Shown in pieces: positions 1 through 9,097 of a stretch of DNA of 64,000 bases. Under the pieces are notes generated by a model that did no database searches, was not told the DNA's origin, and saw nothing but the letters and a program-made list of their open reading frames with translations. Position numbers and translations under genes: made by a program. The stretch is from Arthrobacter pityocampae (lineage in GTDB: Bacteria; Actinomycetota; Actinomycetes; Actinomycetales; Micrococcaceae). Within the stretch, counting starts at the first letter, position 1, and each line of letters starts with the position of its first letter. The stretch is from positions 62,001-126,000 of the forward strand of contig NZ_PRKW01000007.1 in NCBI RefSeq assembly GCF_002927275.1, given 5' to 3'.

Positions 1-94
1 GACGGACGACGGCGGTAGAGCCTCCCGTCGCTCGGCTTGTAAGGTGACGGAAGGGGACAATCGATTGCGTCAAGCAAGCTTCTAGGAGATCACC

Positions 95-1150
95 ATGCGC
101 GCCACCATCATCCACGGGCCCGGCGACATCCGGGTCGAGGACCGCGACTACCCGAGCATCATCCGCCCGACGGACGCCGTGGTGAAGGTCACGGCGTCCT
201 GCGTCTGCGGCTCCGACCTCTGGCCCTACCGGGGCGTCCGGCCCACCAAGGAACCCAAGGCGATCGGCCACGAGTTCGTCGGCGTCGTGGAGTCCGTGGG
301 CGACGACGTCCGCGACCTCGCGGTGGGCGACTTCGTGATCGCGCCCTTCGTGGACAGCTGCGGCACCTGCCCGCAGTGCGTCAACGGCGTGACCGTGGCG
401 TGCGACCACCTGGTGGGCTGGGGCAGCACCGACGAGCACGGCGATGTCGTGCAGGGCGGCCAGGGCGAGGCCGTGCGCGTCCCCCAGGCCGATGGCACGC
501 TGCGGAAGGTGGACGGCGTCACAGAGCCCGACGCCGCCCTGACGGCCAGCCTGCTCACCCTCTCCGACGTGATGTCCACCGGCCACCACGCCGCGGTGTC
601 CGCGAACGTCGGCCCCGGCAGCGCCGTCGTCGTCGTGGGCGACGGCGCCGTGGGCCTGTGCGGGGTCCTCGCCGCCAAGCGCCTGGGCGCAGGGCGCATC
701 ATCGCCATGTCCCGCCACGCGGACCGCCAGGCGCTCGCCCGCGAGTTCGGCGCCACGGACATCGTCGCCGAGCGCGGCGACGAGGGCGTGGAGAAGGTCC
801 GCGAGCTGCTCGGGGGAGTCCTCGCCGACTCCGTCCTCGAGTGCGTGGGTACGAAGGAGTCGATGGACCAGGCGCTGCGCAGCACGCGTCCCGGCGGACA
901 CCTCGGCTTCGTCGGTGTCCCGGCCGGCGGACCGGAACTGCCCATCGGCGTGCTCTTCGCGAAGAACATCACCGTGGGTGGCGGGATGGCACCGGCTCAC
1001 ACCTACATCCCGGAACTGCTGAAGGACGTCCTCGACGGGACGATCAACCCGGGCCGCGTCTTCGACGTCGAGATGCCCCTCGAGGACGCCGCCGAAGCCT
1101 ACAAGGCCATGGACGAGCGCCGCGCGATCAAGGTGCTGCTCAAGCCCTGA
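95..1150 (+). CDS. Zinc-dependent alcohol dehydrogenase family protein
   Basis: This 351-residue medium-chain dehydrogenase probably oxidises an alcohol or reduces an aldehyde with NAD(P). The catalytic zinc region is visible as Cys38 in CVCGSD and His59-Glu60 in GHEF. Four structural-zinc cysteines lie at about 89, 92, 95 and 103 in SCGTCPQC. A Rossmann segment (VVVVGDGAVGLCG) sits near residue 178. The length is normal for the family. An AGGAG ribosome site just upstream supports the ATG. The substrate cannot be read from sequence, and the neighbours give no pathway. Confidence 0.9.
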   Translation: MRATIIHGPGDIRVEDRDYPSIIRPTDAVVKVTASCVCGSDLWPYRGVRPTKEPKAIGHEFVGVVESVGDDVRDLAVGDFVIAPFVDSCGTCPQCVNGVTVACDHLVGWGSTDEHGDVVQGGQGEAVRVPQADGTLRKVDGVTEPDAALTASLLTLSDVMSTGHHAAVSANVGPGSAVVVVGDGAVGLCGVLAAKRLGAGRIIAMSRHADRQALAREFGATDIVAERGDEGVEKVRELLGGVLADSVLECVGTKESMDQALRSTRPGGHLGFVGVPAGGPELPIGVLFAKNITVGGGMAPAHTYIPELLKDVLDGTINPGRVFDVEMPLEDAAEAYKAMDERRAIKVLLKP

Positions 1151-1264
1151 CCCCAGGACGCGCCGACGCCGAAGGGCTCTCCCTGCGGGGCCCTTCGGCG
1201 TCCCACGTGGGTTGGCCGGCAGTGGACGGCCGACAGCGGACGGCGCAGCAGGCAGAATAGGGGG

Positions 1265-1735
1265 ATGACGACGACGCCGGGCACGGATTCCCCCTACCTC
1301 ATCTCCCGGGAACGCCTCATCGCGGCTCCCGCCGAGCAGATCTTCGAGGTCCTCGCCACACCGGCGCTGCACAGCGTCATCGACGGGTCCGGGACGGTCC
1401 GCGGCGAGCAGCCCAATGGTCCGGCCCGCCTGTCGCTGGGCGCGACGTTCGGGATGGACATGAAGATGGGGCCGTCCTACAAGATCCTGAACCGCGTGGT
1501 CGAGTTCGAGGAGGGCCGCCGGATCGCCTGGCGGCACTTCTCCGCCCACGTCTGGCGCTACACGCTCGAACCGCGGGACGGCGGGACGCTCGTGCGCGAG
1601 GAGTGGGACGGCCGCGCCGTGCGCTGGCGGTTCGTGTTCCGACTCACCGGGTTCACCCGGCGGCACCCGGCCAGCATCGAGGCGACCCTCGGGAAGCTCG
1701 AGGACTACGTCCTGCAGCAGCGCGACCCGGCCTAG
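1265..1735 (+). CDS. SRPBCC (START-like) family protein
   Basis: This 156-residue protein has the SRPBCC hydrophobic-cavity fold pattern: an N-terminal strand ending in RLIAAPAEQIFEVLA, a central stretch rich in Trp and Arg (RIAWRHFSAHVWRY) and a long C-terminal helix (ASIEATLGKLEDYVLQQ). Such proteins bind lipids or polyketides, or act as cyclases or dehydratases. No catalytic set is evident here. It follows the dehydrogenase by about 115 bp and may be transcribed with it. Its function is unknown. Confidence 0.8.
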   Translation: MTTTPGTDSPYLISRERLIAAPAEQIFEVLATPALHSVIDGSGTVRGEQPNGPARLSLGATFGMDMKMGPSYKILNRVVEFEEGRRIAWRHFSAHVWRYTLEPRDGGTLVREEWDGRAVRWRFVFRLTGFTRRHPASIEATLGKLEDYVLQQRDPA

Positions 1736-1781
1736 GCACACCCCGGGCAGGCGGGGCGGAGGCCGTGACCGCCGGCGCCGG

Positions 1782-2714
1782 TCACGGGGTGCGCAGTTCC
1801 TCGGGGTGCACGACGATGTCCACCAGGGCTCCGTTGCGCCATACCGTCATCTCCATCCGGCGGCCGATCGCCGTCTCGACCATGAGCCGCTGGATGCCCG
1901 TCACGCTGCGGACCGCGGCGTGATCGAGGGACACGACGACGTCCCCGGCCCGTGCCCCGGCGCCCGCGGCAGGGCTGCCCGCGACGACGGAGGCCACCTG
2001 CATCCCGGTGCGCGACCCGACGCGGGCCGCGAGCTCGGGGGAGAGGGTGATCTGCGCTCCGACCACCCCGAGCCATGCGCGCCGCACCCGGCCGCGGGTG
2101 ATGAGCGCGTCGATGATCTCCCGGGTGATCGGATTGATCGGTACCGCCAGGCCGAGCCCTATCCCGGCGACGGCCGTGTTGACGCCGACCATACGCCCCG
2201 CACTGTCGGCGAGTACGCCGCCGCTGTTGCCCGGGTTGAGGATCGCATCGGTCTGGATGACCTCGTCCACGACGCGCCCCGACAGCGTGGGGAGCGACCT
2301 GCCGAGCGCGGACACGATCCCCGCTGTGACGCTGCCGGCCAGGCCCAGCGGATTGCCGAGCGCGACCACGAGCTGCCCCACACGCAGGCCGGTCGCATCC
2401 CCCCACGGCACCGGTGGGGGGATGCTGCCCTCCGCTGCGAGGACGGCGAGGTCCGACAGCGGATCGCTGCCGACGATGCGCGCGGGGAGGACCGCCCCGT
2501 CGCCGAACGCCACCTCGGTGCTCCGCGCTCCGGCCACCACGTGCGCGCTCGTCAGCAGGTGGCCGTCCGTCGAGATGACCGACGCGCTGCCCGCCCCTGC
2601 CCCGCGGGTCGACCGCACGGTGACCGCCGCCACCGACGGCAGGACGGTCTCGGCGATCCGCACGACCGCCGCCGAGTACGCGTCGAGAGCCTCGTGCTCG
2701 TCCATACGGACCAT
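1782..2714 (-). CDS. S1C trypsin-like serine protease with PDZ domain (HtrA/DegP-like)
   Basis: This 310-residue protein carries a full trypsin-type triad: His58 in TSAHVV, Asp88 in DPLSDLAVL and Ser164 in NPGNSGGVL. A single PDZ domain follows over about residues 200-300, with the usual GxxxGDVV segment. HtrA proteases degrade or chaperone damaged proteins. Most family members start with a signal peptide or membrane anchor, but here the N-terminus is MVRMDEHEALDAYSAAV with no hydrophobic segment, so it looks cytoplasmic. The start could also be the Met four codons in (2705), since no clear ribosome site separates the two. Confidence 0.85.
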   Translation of the reverse strand: MVRMDEHEALDAYSAAVVRIAETVLPSVAAVTVRSTRGAGAGSASVISTDGHLLTSAHVVAGARSTEVAFGDGAVLPARIVGSDPLSDLAVLAAEGSIPPPVPWGDATGLRVGQLVVALGNPLGLAGSVTAGIVSALGRSLPTLSGRVVDEVIQTDAILNPGNSGGVLADSAGRMVGVNTAVAGIGLGLAVPINPITREIIDALITRGRVRRAWLGVVGAQITLSPELAARVGSRTGMQVASVVAGSPAAGAGARAGDVVVSLDHAAVRSVTGIQRLMVETAIGRRMEMTVWRNGALVDIVVHPEELRTP

Positions 2715-2820
2715 TGCAGCACCGCCGCCGGTCAGGGGGGAACGGACGTTCGCGCAGGGCGCACGCCGGCCGCGGGCCCTCCGCGTCGAGTGCGGGCGCC
2801 GCGGAGGACGGCCCGCTGCG

Positions 2821-3942
2821 TCACCCCACGGACGTACCGAACAGCAGGCCGAGCCCGTAGGTCACGGCAGCGGCGCCGAGGCCTATCCCCAGCTGCCGCA
2901 GCGCCAGCCGCAGAGGCGAGGCGCCGGAGAGGAGGGCGACGACGGCGCCGGTCGCCATCAGTGCCAGCCCCACGAGGAGGCAGGCGACGACGACGGCCGT
3001 GACGCCGCTCAGCCCGACGAGGTAGGGCAGGACCGGGATGATCGCTCCCGACGCGAAGAAGCAGAAGCTCGAGGCGGCGGCCCCGAGGCCGGTGCCGACC
3101 GTCTCGTGCTCGTCGACGGCGTCGTCCTCCTCGGGCTGCAGCGAGAAGCTCGGATCGCAGTCGCACCCGAGCAGGCCGAGGCGTTCGGCCGCGCGGTGCT
3201 CCGCGGCCTCGAGGGTCATGCCCCGAGCGCGGTACACCAGCACCAGCTCGTTCGCGGCGATGTCGAGTTCCTTGGCCGCCGTCAGCGTGATCTGGGTGGG
3301 GCGCGTGGCGGAGAGGAGCTCGCGCTGGGACCGGACGGAGACGTACTCGCCGGCGCCCATCGACAGGGCGCCCGCCAGCAGGCCGGCCAGCCCGCTGAAG
3401 AGGATGAACGACGTCGAGACACCGGTGGCGCCGATGCCCATGACGAGCGCGAGGTTGCTGACGAGGCCGTCGTTGGCGCCGAACACGGCGGCCCGGAAAT
3501 TGCCGGAGAGCCGGTTGCGGCCGCGGGTGGCGAGGCCGCGCACCACCTCCTCGTGGATCTGCTCGTCGGCCACCATCGCGCTCGTGGCCGAGGGATCCGA
3601 GGCGTAGGGGGAGCGGCCCTCGGCCCGCTGCGCCAGGGCGAGGACGAACACGGAGCCGAAGCGCCGCGCGAGCACCCCCAGGAGCCGGTTGCGGAAGGAC
3701 GGCCGCAGCGGCCGGCCGGCGTCGTCGCCGAGGAGCGCGAGCCAGTGTGCCTCGTGGCGGCCCTCCGCCTCCGCGAGGCCGAGCAGGATCTCGCGTTCCT
3801 CGCCGGTCCGGCGCCGGGCGAGATCGCGGTAGGTGGCGGCCTCGGCGCGTTCGTCCGCGAGGTACTGGCGCCAGCGCTTCACGTCCTCACGCGACGGGGG
3901 CTGCGCAGGGGTGGTCTTGGGATTCGTTCCTGGGGTGTCCAC
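2821..3942 (-). CDS. Ferritin-like/VIT1 fusion membrane protein (MbfA-type iron or manganese transporter)
   Basis: The 373-residue protein joins an N-terminal rubrerythrin/ferritin-like helical domain (about residues 20-140) to a C-terminal VIT1/CCC1 transporter domain (about 150-373). The N-terminal domain has Glu-rich helices such as ADERAEAATYRDL, EAEGRHEAHW and DEQIHEEVV. The VIT part contains GANDGLVSNLALVMG, a conserved membrane-entry motif, and five hydrophobic segments. MbfA proteins of alpha-proteobacteria with this layout export iron under iron or peroxide stress. That role is inferred by architecture. A GCDCDP motif in the cytoplasmic loop may bind metal. It diverges from the acyl-CoA ligase gene. 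Confidence 0.85.
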   Translation of the reverse strand: MDTPGTNPKTTPAQPPSREDVKRWRQYLADERAEAATYRDLARRRTGEEREILLGLAEAEGRHEAHWLALLGDDAGRPLRPSFRNRLLGVLARRFGSVFVLALAQRAEGRSPYASDPSATSAMVADEQIHEEVVRGLATRGRNRLSGNFRAAVFGANDGLVSNLALVMGIGATGVSTSFILFSGLAGLLAGALSMGAGEYVSVRSQRELLSATRPTQITLTAAKELDIAANELVLVYRARGMTLEAAEHRAAERLGLLGCDCDPSFSLQPEEDDAVDEHETVGTGLGAAASSFCFFASGAIIPVLPYLVGLSGVTAVVVACLLVGLALMATGAVVALLSGASPLRLALRQLGIGLGAAAVTYGLGLLFGTSVG

Positions 3943-4263
3943 GGGGATGCTCCGGTTGCTCGGGAAGATGCGCGCCCCGATCCGAAGCGGGGGGCTCCGG
4001 CCGGGGACACGGATGCGTCATGTCGGCCGAAGGTCTCGCTCGCCGGGTCCACCGGTGGACTGCCGGGCGCCGATGGCGCCAGTATGTCGACAGGCCGCAC
4101 ACCCAACGGGCGCGGAGCTACTCCCCTTCGACCGTCCATGCTACCGGATGGTCCGGTCGCCGTCGTCGTCCACCCGCAGGTCACGCCGTCGCCGGCGGTA
4201 TGTTCGAGTACCGGAAGGAACCGACCGCGCGATACAGTCGGACGGATAACAGAAAGCAGGCTT
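3943..4263. other. 321-bp divergent intergenic region
   Basis: This gap separates the ferritin-VIT1 gene (minus strand) from the acyl-CoA ligase (plus strand). It must hold both promoters. I see no convincing open reading frame, no canonical IdeR/DtxR iron box and no clear -35/-10 pair. A small inverted repeat (CCAT..ATGG around 4138-4151) is the only structure noticed. Confidence 0.5.
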
Positions 4264-5994
4264 ATGGATTTGGCAGCCCGCCCCTGGGTCGAGAACTACG
4301 CACCCGGTGTGCCCCGTTCCTTCAGCGTGCCCGAGGGCACGCTGTCCGATCTCCTCGACGCCTCGGTCACCAGCCACGGCCCGCGCGAGGCACTGGAGTT
4401 CTTCGGCGCCACGACGACCTACGAGGGGCTGGGCGAGCAGGTGGCCCGGGCGGCGGCCGGCCTGCGTTCCCTCGGCGTCGGTGCAGGGGACCGCGTGGCC
4501 CTCGTGCTGCCGAACTGCCCCCAGCACATCGTCGCGTTCTACGCCGTCCTCCGCCTCGGCGCGATCGTCGTCGAGCACAACCCCCTCTACACGGACCGCG
4601 AGCTGCGGCACCAGTTCGAGGACCACGGGGCGACGGTGGCCATCGTGTGGGACAGGGTGGTGCCGCGTGTGCAGCGGCTGCCGGACGACATCCCGGTCAC
4701 CACGGTGGTGTCGGTGGACCTCGTCCGGGCGATGCCGGCCTCGCGCCGCCTCGCGCTGAAGCTCCCGGTCCGTCGCGCCCGGGAGGCGCGGGCCGCACTG
4801 ACCACGCGGGAGAAGCTGACCGGTCCGCGGACGGTGGTCGGGTGGCGGGAGGTGCTCCACCACCGGCCACTGCCGGACCGGCACCCGCGGCCCTCGGCGG
4901 AGGACACGGCTGTCCTGCAGTACACCAGCGGCACCACGGGCGTCCCCAAGGGGGCCATCCTCACGCACCGGAACCTGCTGGCGAACGCCGCCCAGGGGCG
5001 GGCCTGGGTGCCCGGCCTCGAGGTCGGCCGCGAGACCGTGTACGCCGTCCTGCCCATGTTCCACGCCTACGGGCTGACGCTGTGCGTGACCTTCGCCGTG
5101 AGCATCGGCGCGAAGCTCGTCCTGTTCCCGCGGTTCGACGTGGCGCTGGTGCTCGACGCCGCGGTCAAGAGCCCACCCACCTTCCTGCCCGCGGTACCCC
5201 CGATCTACGACCGGCTCGCGGCCGGCGCGGCCGAGCGCGGCGTGGACCTGCGCAGCATCCGGTTCGCGATCTCCGGCGCCATGAACCTCCCGCAGTCCAC
5301 CGTGGAGACCTGGGAGGCGGCCACCGGCGGCTACCTCATCGAGGGCTACGGGCTCACCGAGACGTCCCCCATCTCGGCCGGCAACCCGATCGGGCCCACG
5401 CGGCGGCCCGGCACCATCGGGGTGCCGTTCCCGGGCACCGACGTCCGCATCGTCGACCCGGAGGACCCTCGCCGGGACCGCGCCCCGGGCGAGGCCGGGG
5501 AGCTGCTCCTGAAGGGGCCCCAGGTGTTCCAGGGCTACTGGCGGCGACCCGACGAGACCGAGGACGCCCTGCTCGACGGCGGTTGGTTCCGCACGGGGGA
5601 CATCGTCACGATGGACGACGACGGCTTCCTCACCATCGTCGACCGCATCAAGGAACTCATCATCACCGGTGGGTTCAACGTCTCGCCCAGCGAGGTGGAG
5701 GGCGTCCTGCGGGCACAGCCCGGCGTCGTCGACTCCGCCGTCGTCGGGCTCCCGCGGGCCGGGGGCGGCGAGGACGTGGCCGCCGCCGTCCTGCTCGCGC
5801 CCGGCGCCGCCCTCGACGTCGAGGCGCTGCGCGCGTCATGCCGCGGCGCGCTCGCCGCCTACAAGGTTCCACGCACTATCGTGCAGGTGGAGGATCTGCC
5901 CCGATCGCTGATCGGCAAGGTCCTCCGGCGCGAGGTGCGCTCCCAACTGATCAACGATGGCCATCGGGCCGAAGGACAAGGTGACGGTCGATGA
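4264..5994 (+). CDS. Long-chain fatty-acid--CoA ligase (AMP-binding)
   Basis: This 576-residue adenylate-forming enzyme activates a fatty or other carboxylic acid to its CoA thioester with ATP. The P-loop YTSGTTGVPKG is at residue 220, the YGLTETSP motif is at about 362, and the C-terminal hinge and lysine region follow (DRIKELIITGGFNVSP, then SLIGKVLRRE). The reading frame is open far upstream, but family alignment and composition place the start at the ATG at 4264 (MDLAARPWVENYAPG). The ribosome site is weak. The stop overlaps the next start (ATGA), so translation of the two genes is probably coupled. Confidence 0.92.
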   Translation: MDLAARPWVENYAPGVPRSFSVPEGTLSDLLDASVTSHGPREALEFFGATTTYEGLGEQVARAAAGLRSLGVGAGDRVALVLPNCPQHIVAFYAVLRLGAIVVEHNPLYTDRELRHQFEDHGATVAIVWDRVVPRVQRLPDDIPVTTVVSVDLVRAMPASRRLALKLPVRRAREARAALTTREKLTGPRTVVGWREVLHHRPLPDRHPRPSAEDTAVLQYTSGTTGVPKGAILTHRNLLANAAQGRAWVPGLEVGRETVYAVLPMFHAYGLTLCVTFAVSIGAKLVLFPRFDVALVLDAAVKSPPTFLPAVPPIYDRLAAGAAERGVDLRSIRFAISGAMNLPQSTVETWEAATGGYLIEGYGLTETSPISAGNPIGPTRRPGTIGVPFPGTDVRIVDPEDPRRDRAPGEAGELLLKGPQVFQGYWRRPDETEDALLDGGWFRTGDIVTMDDDGFLTIVDRIKELIITGGFNVSPSEVEGVLRAQPGVVDSAVVGLPRAGGGEDVAAAVLLAPGAALDVEALRASCRGALAAYKVPRTIVQVEDLPRSLIGKVLRREVRSQLINDGHRAEGQGDGR

Positions 5995-7346
5995 CGCGAT
6001 CGAATGACGTGCGGGCCGAGCTGCCCGCCGCGCAGGGGCCCTGGCGTGACAGCCTCGGCAATGCCAGTATCCGGGCGGCGCAGGTGCTCCTGCTGCTGGT
6101 CCTGGGCGTGGTGGCCGTGTACGCGCTGATCCAGGTGCGGCTCGTGGTGATCCCGATGCTGCTCGCGATCATCCTCGCCGCCGCGATCGGCCCCTTCGTC
6201 AACTGGCTGCGACGGAAGGGCTGGGGGCCGTCCATGGCCACCACCGCCGCCTTCCTCCTGCTCCTGCTCCTCTTCGGCGGGCTCATCACCGGGATCGTGT
6301 TCGCCGTCGTCGGGCAGGCCGGTCAGCTCGTCTCCTCCGCGACGGAGGGCTTCGACAAGCTCTACGCGTTCGCGCAGAACGGGCCCATCCCGATCGACGA
6401 CGCGCAGATCCAGCAGGCGCGGGACGCGGCGATCGACTTCGCGACCAGCAGCACGGCGGGCGCCGGCGCCATCTCGGGCCTCAGCGCGGCGGGGAACTTC
6501 TTCGCGGGCGGCCTGCTCATGGTGGTCATCCTGTTCTTCTTCCTCAAGGACGGCGAGAAGATCTGGGCCTTCATGCTGCGTGCCTTCAAGGGCAAGCGCC
6601 TGGTCAAGGCCCGGCGGGTCGGCTACAGCAGCATGGCCGTCCTCGGCGGCTACGTCCGCGGGACGGCCATCGTGGCGCTGGTCGACTCCGTGTTCATCGG
6701 CCTCGCCCTGCTGGTCCTCGGGGTCCCGCTCGCCCTCCCGCTGGCGGCGATCGTCTTCATCGGCGCCTTCATCCCGCTGGTCGGCGCCACCCTGGCGGGC
6801 GTCCTCGCGGCCCTGATCGCGCTCGTGGCCAACGGACCGTTCGTCGCGCTCATCGTCATCATCGTGGTCATCGTCGTCAACCAGCTCGAGGGCAACTTCC
6901 TCCAGCCCGTGGTCATGGGCCGCACGCTGCAGGTCCACGCGCTCGTCATCCTCTTCGCCCTGACCGCCGGCACCATCCTCGCGGGCATCATCGGCGCGAT
7001 CCTCTCGGTCCCGGTCGCCGCGGTCATCTGGGCGGCCATCAAGGCCTGGAACGGGGAGAAGGACGAGAACATCACCCAGGAGGAGATCGAGGAGGCCGAG
7101 GTGCAGACGGCCCTCGACGAGACGGGCCACGGCCTGAGCTCAACCCCTCCGGAGGAGCAGGAGGCCAAGAAAGCGGCCGCCCTGGAATCCGCCGACGACG
7201 CCGACGAGCGGGGATCCCTCCAGGAGCGCACGGTCGAGGGGCTCGACGACGACACCGACGACGACCTCCCGACCGGACCGGCGGGTGCCGCGGGCACCGA
7301 TGGCACCGTCGGGCGGCACGGGGGATCGTCGCCCGTCGCCCGCTGA
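5991..7346 (+). CDS. AI-2E family (PerM-like) transporter
   Basis: The 451-residue integral membrane protein has about seven to eight hydrophobic segments. Two short helices near the N-terminus are followed by a soluble loop (about 100-165) and the conserved region ending in NQLEGNFLQPVVMGRTL, a hallmark of the AI-2E/YdgG/PerM family. Members have been linked to autoinducer export or sodium/proton exchange, and the substrate is unknown here. The C-terminal ~90 residues are acidic, disordered and cytoplasmic. It overlaps the upstream acyl-CoA ligase by four bases. Confidence 0.88.
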   Translation: MTRSNDVRAELPAAQGPWRDSLGNASIRAAQVLLLLVLGVVAVYALIQVRLVVIPMLLAIILAAAIGPFVNWLRRKGWGPSMATTAAFLLLLLLFGGLITGIVFAVVGQAGQLVSSATEGFDKLYAFAQNGPIPIDDAQIQQARDAAIDFATSSTAGAGAISGLSAAGNFFAGGLLMVVILFFFLKDGEKIWAFMLRAFKGKRLVKARRVGYSSMAVLGGYVRGTAIVALVDSVFIGLALLVLGVPLALPLAAIVFIGAFIPLVGATLAGVLAALIALVANGPFVALIVIIVVIVVNQLEGNFLQPVVMGRTLQVHALVILFALTAGTILAGIIGAILSVPVAAVIWAAIKAWNGEKDENITQEEIEEAEVQTALDETGHGLSSTPPEEQEAKKAAALESADDADERGSLQERTVEGLDDDTDDDLPTGPAGAAGTDGTVGRHGGSSPVAR

Positions 7347-7374
7347 GGGCCGGCGGTCCCCCCCCCAGGATGGA

Positions 7375-7408
7375 AGAAGGGCTCCCGGCTGCGGCCGGGA
7401 GCCCTTCT
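7375..7408. terminator. Bidirectional intrinsic terminator
   Basis: A perfect 15-bp stem (AGAAGGGCTCCCGGC / GCCGGGAGCCCTTCT) with a TGCG tetraloop lies between two convergent genes. The stem ends in AGAA/TTCT, giving short U-rich tails on both strands. Confidence 0.85.
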
Positions 7409-7424
7409 CGTTCTCGGTCGATCG

Positions 7425-8942
7425 TCAGTGAGCCTTGGAGGCGGGGACGTCCGGCCCGGCCACCAGGGCGTCCTCCGGCACGTCGCCGGCGACCCGGCGG
7501 TCCCACGCGGCCATGACGGCCGGATCCGTGGGCCGGGTGGCCCCCGAGACCACCGCATAGACGAATGCCGACACCCCGAGCCCCCAGTAGATGGGGTCGT
7601 TCGCGTAGATGCCGTCGTACGGGTTCTCGGCGGTCGCTTCCAGGTAGGCCATGACGCCGAGGGTGACGAGCGTTCCCGCCGCCATGGAGGCGCCGGCGCC
7701 GATCCCGTTGCCGCGGCGCCAGATGAGGCCGCCGAGGATCGCCACGAGGAGCCCTCCGACGAGGATGTCGTACGCGATGGTCAGGGCGGCCACCACGTCC
7801 TGGACCACCACGGCCAGGGCGATCGCGACGAGGCCGAGGCCGAGGACCCACCAGCGGCTCGAGGCGACGTCGTGCTCGGAGGAGGAGCGCTCGCCGCCGC
7901 CCTTCCCGAACCAGCCGGCCACGAACGGCACGACGTCGGTGCGCGCCACGGTCGCGGCGGCGATCAGCGCGCCGGACGCCGTCGACATCATCGCGGCGAC
8001 GGCCGCCGCGAGGACGAGCCCGCCGACGCCGATCGGCAGGACGTTCAGGGCGATGTCCGCATAGACGTCGTCCTTCGACTCGATCGCGGGCAGGATGACG
8101 CTGGCGCTCATGCCGATCACGGCGCCCGCGACGCCGTAGAGGATGCAGTAGACCCCGGCGGCCGAGCCGCCCCAGCGGGCGATCTCCGGCGTCCGGGACG
8201 TGAAGACGCGCTGCCAGATGTCCTGCCCGATCAGCAGGCCCAGCGTGTAGACCACGAAGTAGGTGATGATGCTCTGCGCGCCGATGCCGGTGATGCTGAA
8301 GAACTCGTCGCCGGCGCGCTCGGCGATGCCGTCGAAGCCGCCGGCCGCGGCGAGGGAGAAGGGCAGCATGAGGGCGAAGACGCCGATGGTCTTGATCACG
8401 AACTGGGCCATGTCCGCCAGGGTGATGGACCACATGCCGCCGACCGTGGAGTAGACGAGGACGATCGCGCCGCCGACGGTGATGGACAGCGCGCGGTCCC
8501 AGCCGAAGAGCACCACGAAGATCGTGGCGTACGCGCCGGTCGAGGTGGCGCAGAGCATGAGGGTGTAGGCGAGCATGACGATCCCGGACACCCTCGTGGC
8601 GCGGTGGCCGTACCGCAGGGTGAGCATCTGCGAGACGGTGTAGATCTTCAGCTTCTGGATGGTGGGGGCGAAGAGGAGGCTGAGCAGCAGGACGCCGGTG
8701 CCGATCGCCACCACGAGCCACATGCCGGAGATGCCGTACTGGTAGCCGAGGCCCACCCCGCCCACCGTCGAGGCGCCACCCAGGACGACGGCGGCCATGG
8801 TGCCGGTGTAGAGGAACGGCCCGAGGCGCCGCCCGGCCACGAGATAGTCGCTGGCGTCGCGGGTGCGGGACTTGCCCCACCACCCGAAGCCCAGCATGGC
8901 CACGAGGTAGGCCACCACGATGGCGATGTTGAGTGCTTGCAT
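7425..8942 (-). CDS. Sodium:solute symporter (SSS family)
   Basis: This 505-residue permease has about 13 predicted membrane helices and typical SSS segments, including DASDYLVAGRRLGPF near the N-terminus and the GGxxTVGGVG region around residue 55. SSS proteins import solutes by sodium symport. The gene diverges from an XRE-cupin regulator. It shares an operator half-site with the agmatinase/ThDP-enzyme unit 2.8 kb away, which suggests a guanidino compound, polyamine or related amine as substrate. The start is ATG with a GAAGGA site upstream. Confidence 0.9.
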   Translation of the reverse strand: MQALNIAIVVAYLVAMLGFGWWGKSRTRDASDYLVAGRRLGPFLYTGTMAAVVLGGASTVGGVGLGYQYGISGMWLVVAIGTGVLLLSLLFAPTIQKLKIYTVSQMLTLRYGHRATRVSGIVMLAYTLMLCATSTGAYATIFVVLFGWDRALSITVGGAIVLVYSTVGGMWSITLADMAQFVIKTIGVFALMLPFSLAAAGGFDGIAERAGDEFFSITGIGAQSIITYFVVYTLGLLIGQDIWQRVFTSRTPEIARWGGSAAGVYCILYGVAGAVIGMSASVILPAIESKDDVYADIALNVLPIGVGGLVLAAAVAAMMSTASGALIAAATVARTDVVPFVAGWFGKGGGERSSSEHDVASSRWWVLGLGLVAIALAVVVQDVVAALTIAYDILVGGLLVAILGGLIWRRGNGIGAGASMAAGTLVTLGVMAYLEATAENPYDGIYANDPIYWGLGVSAFVYAVVSGATRPTDPAVMAAWDRRVAGDVPEDALVAGPDVPASKAH

Positions 8943-8979
8943 GGATGAATCCTTCGGAGAACGCGGTTAGATGCCCTAG

Positions 8980-9030
8980 GGGCAACTATTGTTGCCCTGT
9001 AAGCTACTCGTGACGCGCCTCACGCGCCAA
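8980..9030 (-). promoter_or_regulatory. Promoter of the SSS symporter gene with overlapping inverted-repeat operator
   Basis: On the minus strand TTGGCG (9025-9030) and TAGCTT (9001-9006) are separated by 18 bp. The predicted transcript start near 8994 falls inside a perfect inverted repeat, GGGCAAC-TATT-GTTGCCC (8980-8997). A partly overlapping element, TGCCC-TAG-GGGCA, lies at 8972-8984. The position fits a repressor site. The adjacent XRE-cupin protein is the obvious candidate to bind it. Confidence 0.55.
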
Positions 9031-9097
9031 TTGTGGCACGCTCGCTCACCGTCCGCCCGGGCGGGTGATGCACGCGATCACCGGAGAAGAGGACACC

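Noticed and set aside
2008-4263. Long open frame upstream of the acyl-CoA ligase on the plus strand
   Set aside because: It overlaps two well-supported minus-strand genes and its translation is Arg/Ala-rich with no family pattern. It is a high-G+C shadow frame.
7428-8948. 500-codon plus-strand frame opposite the SSS symporter
   Set aside because: Its translation is Asp/His/Arg-rich with no domain, while the minus strand encodes a full symporter. Third-position G+C bias explains it.
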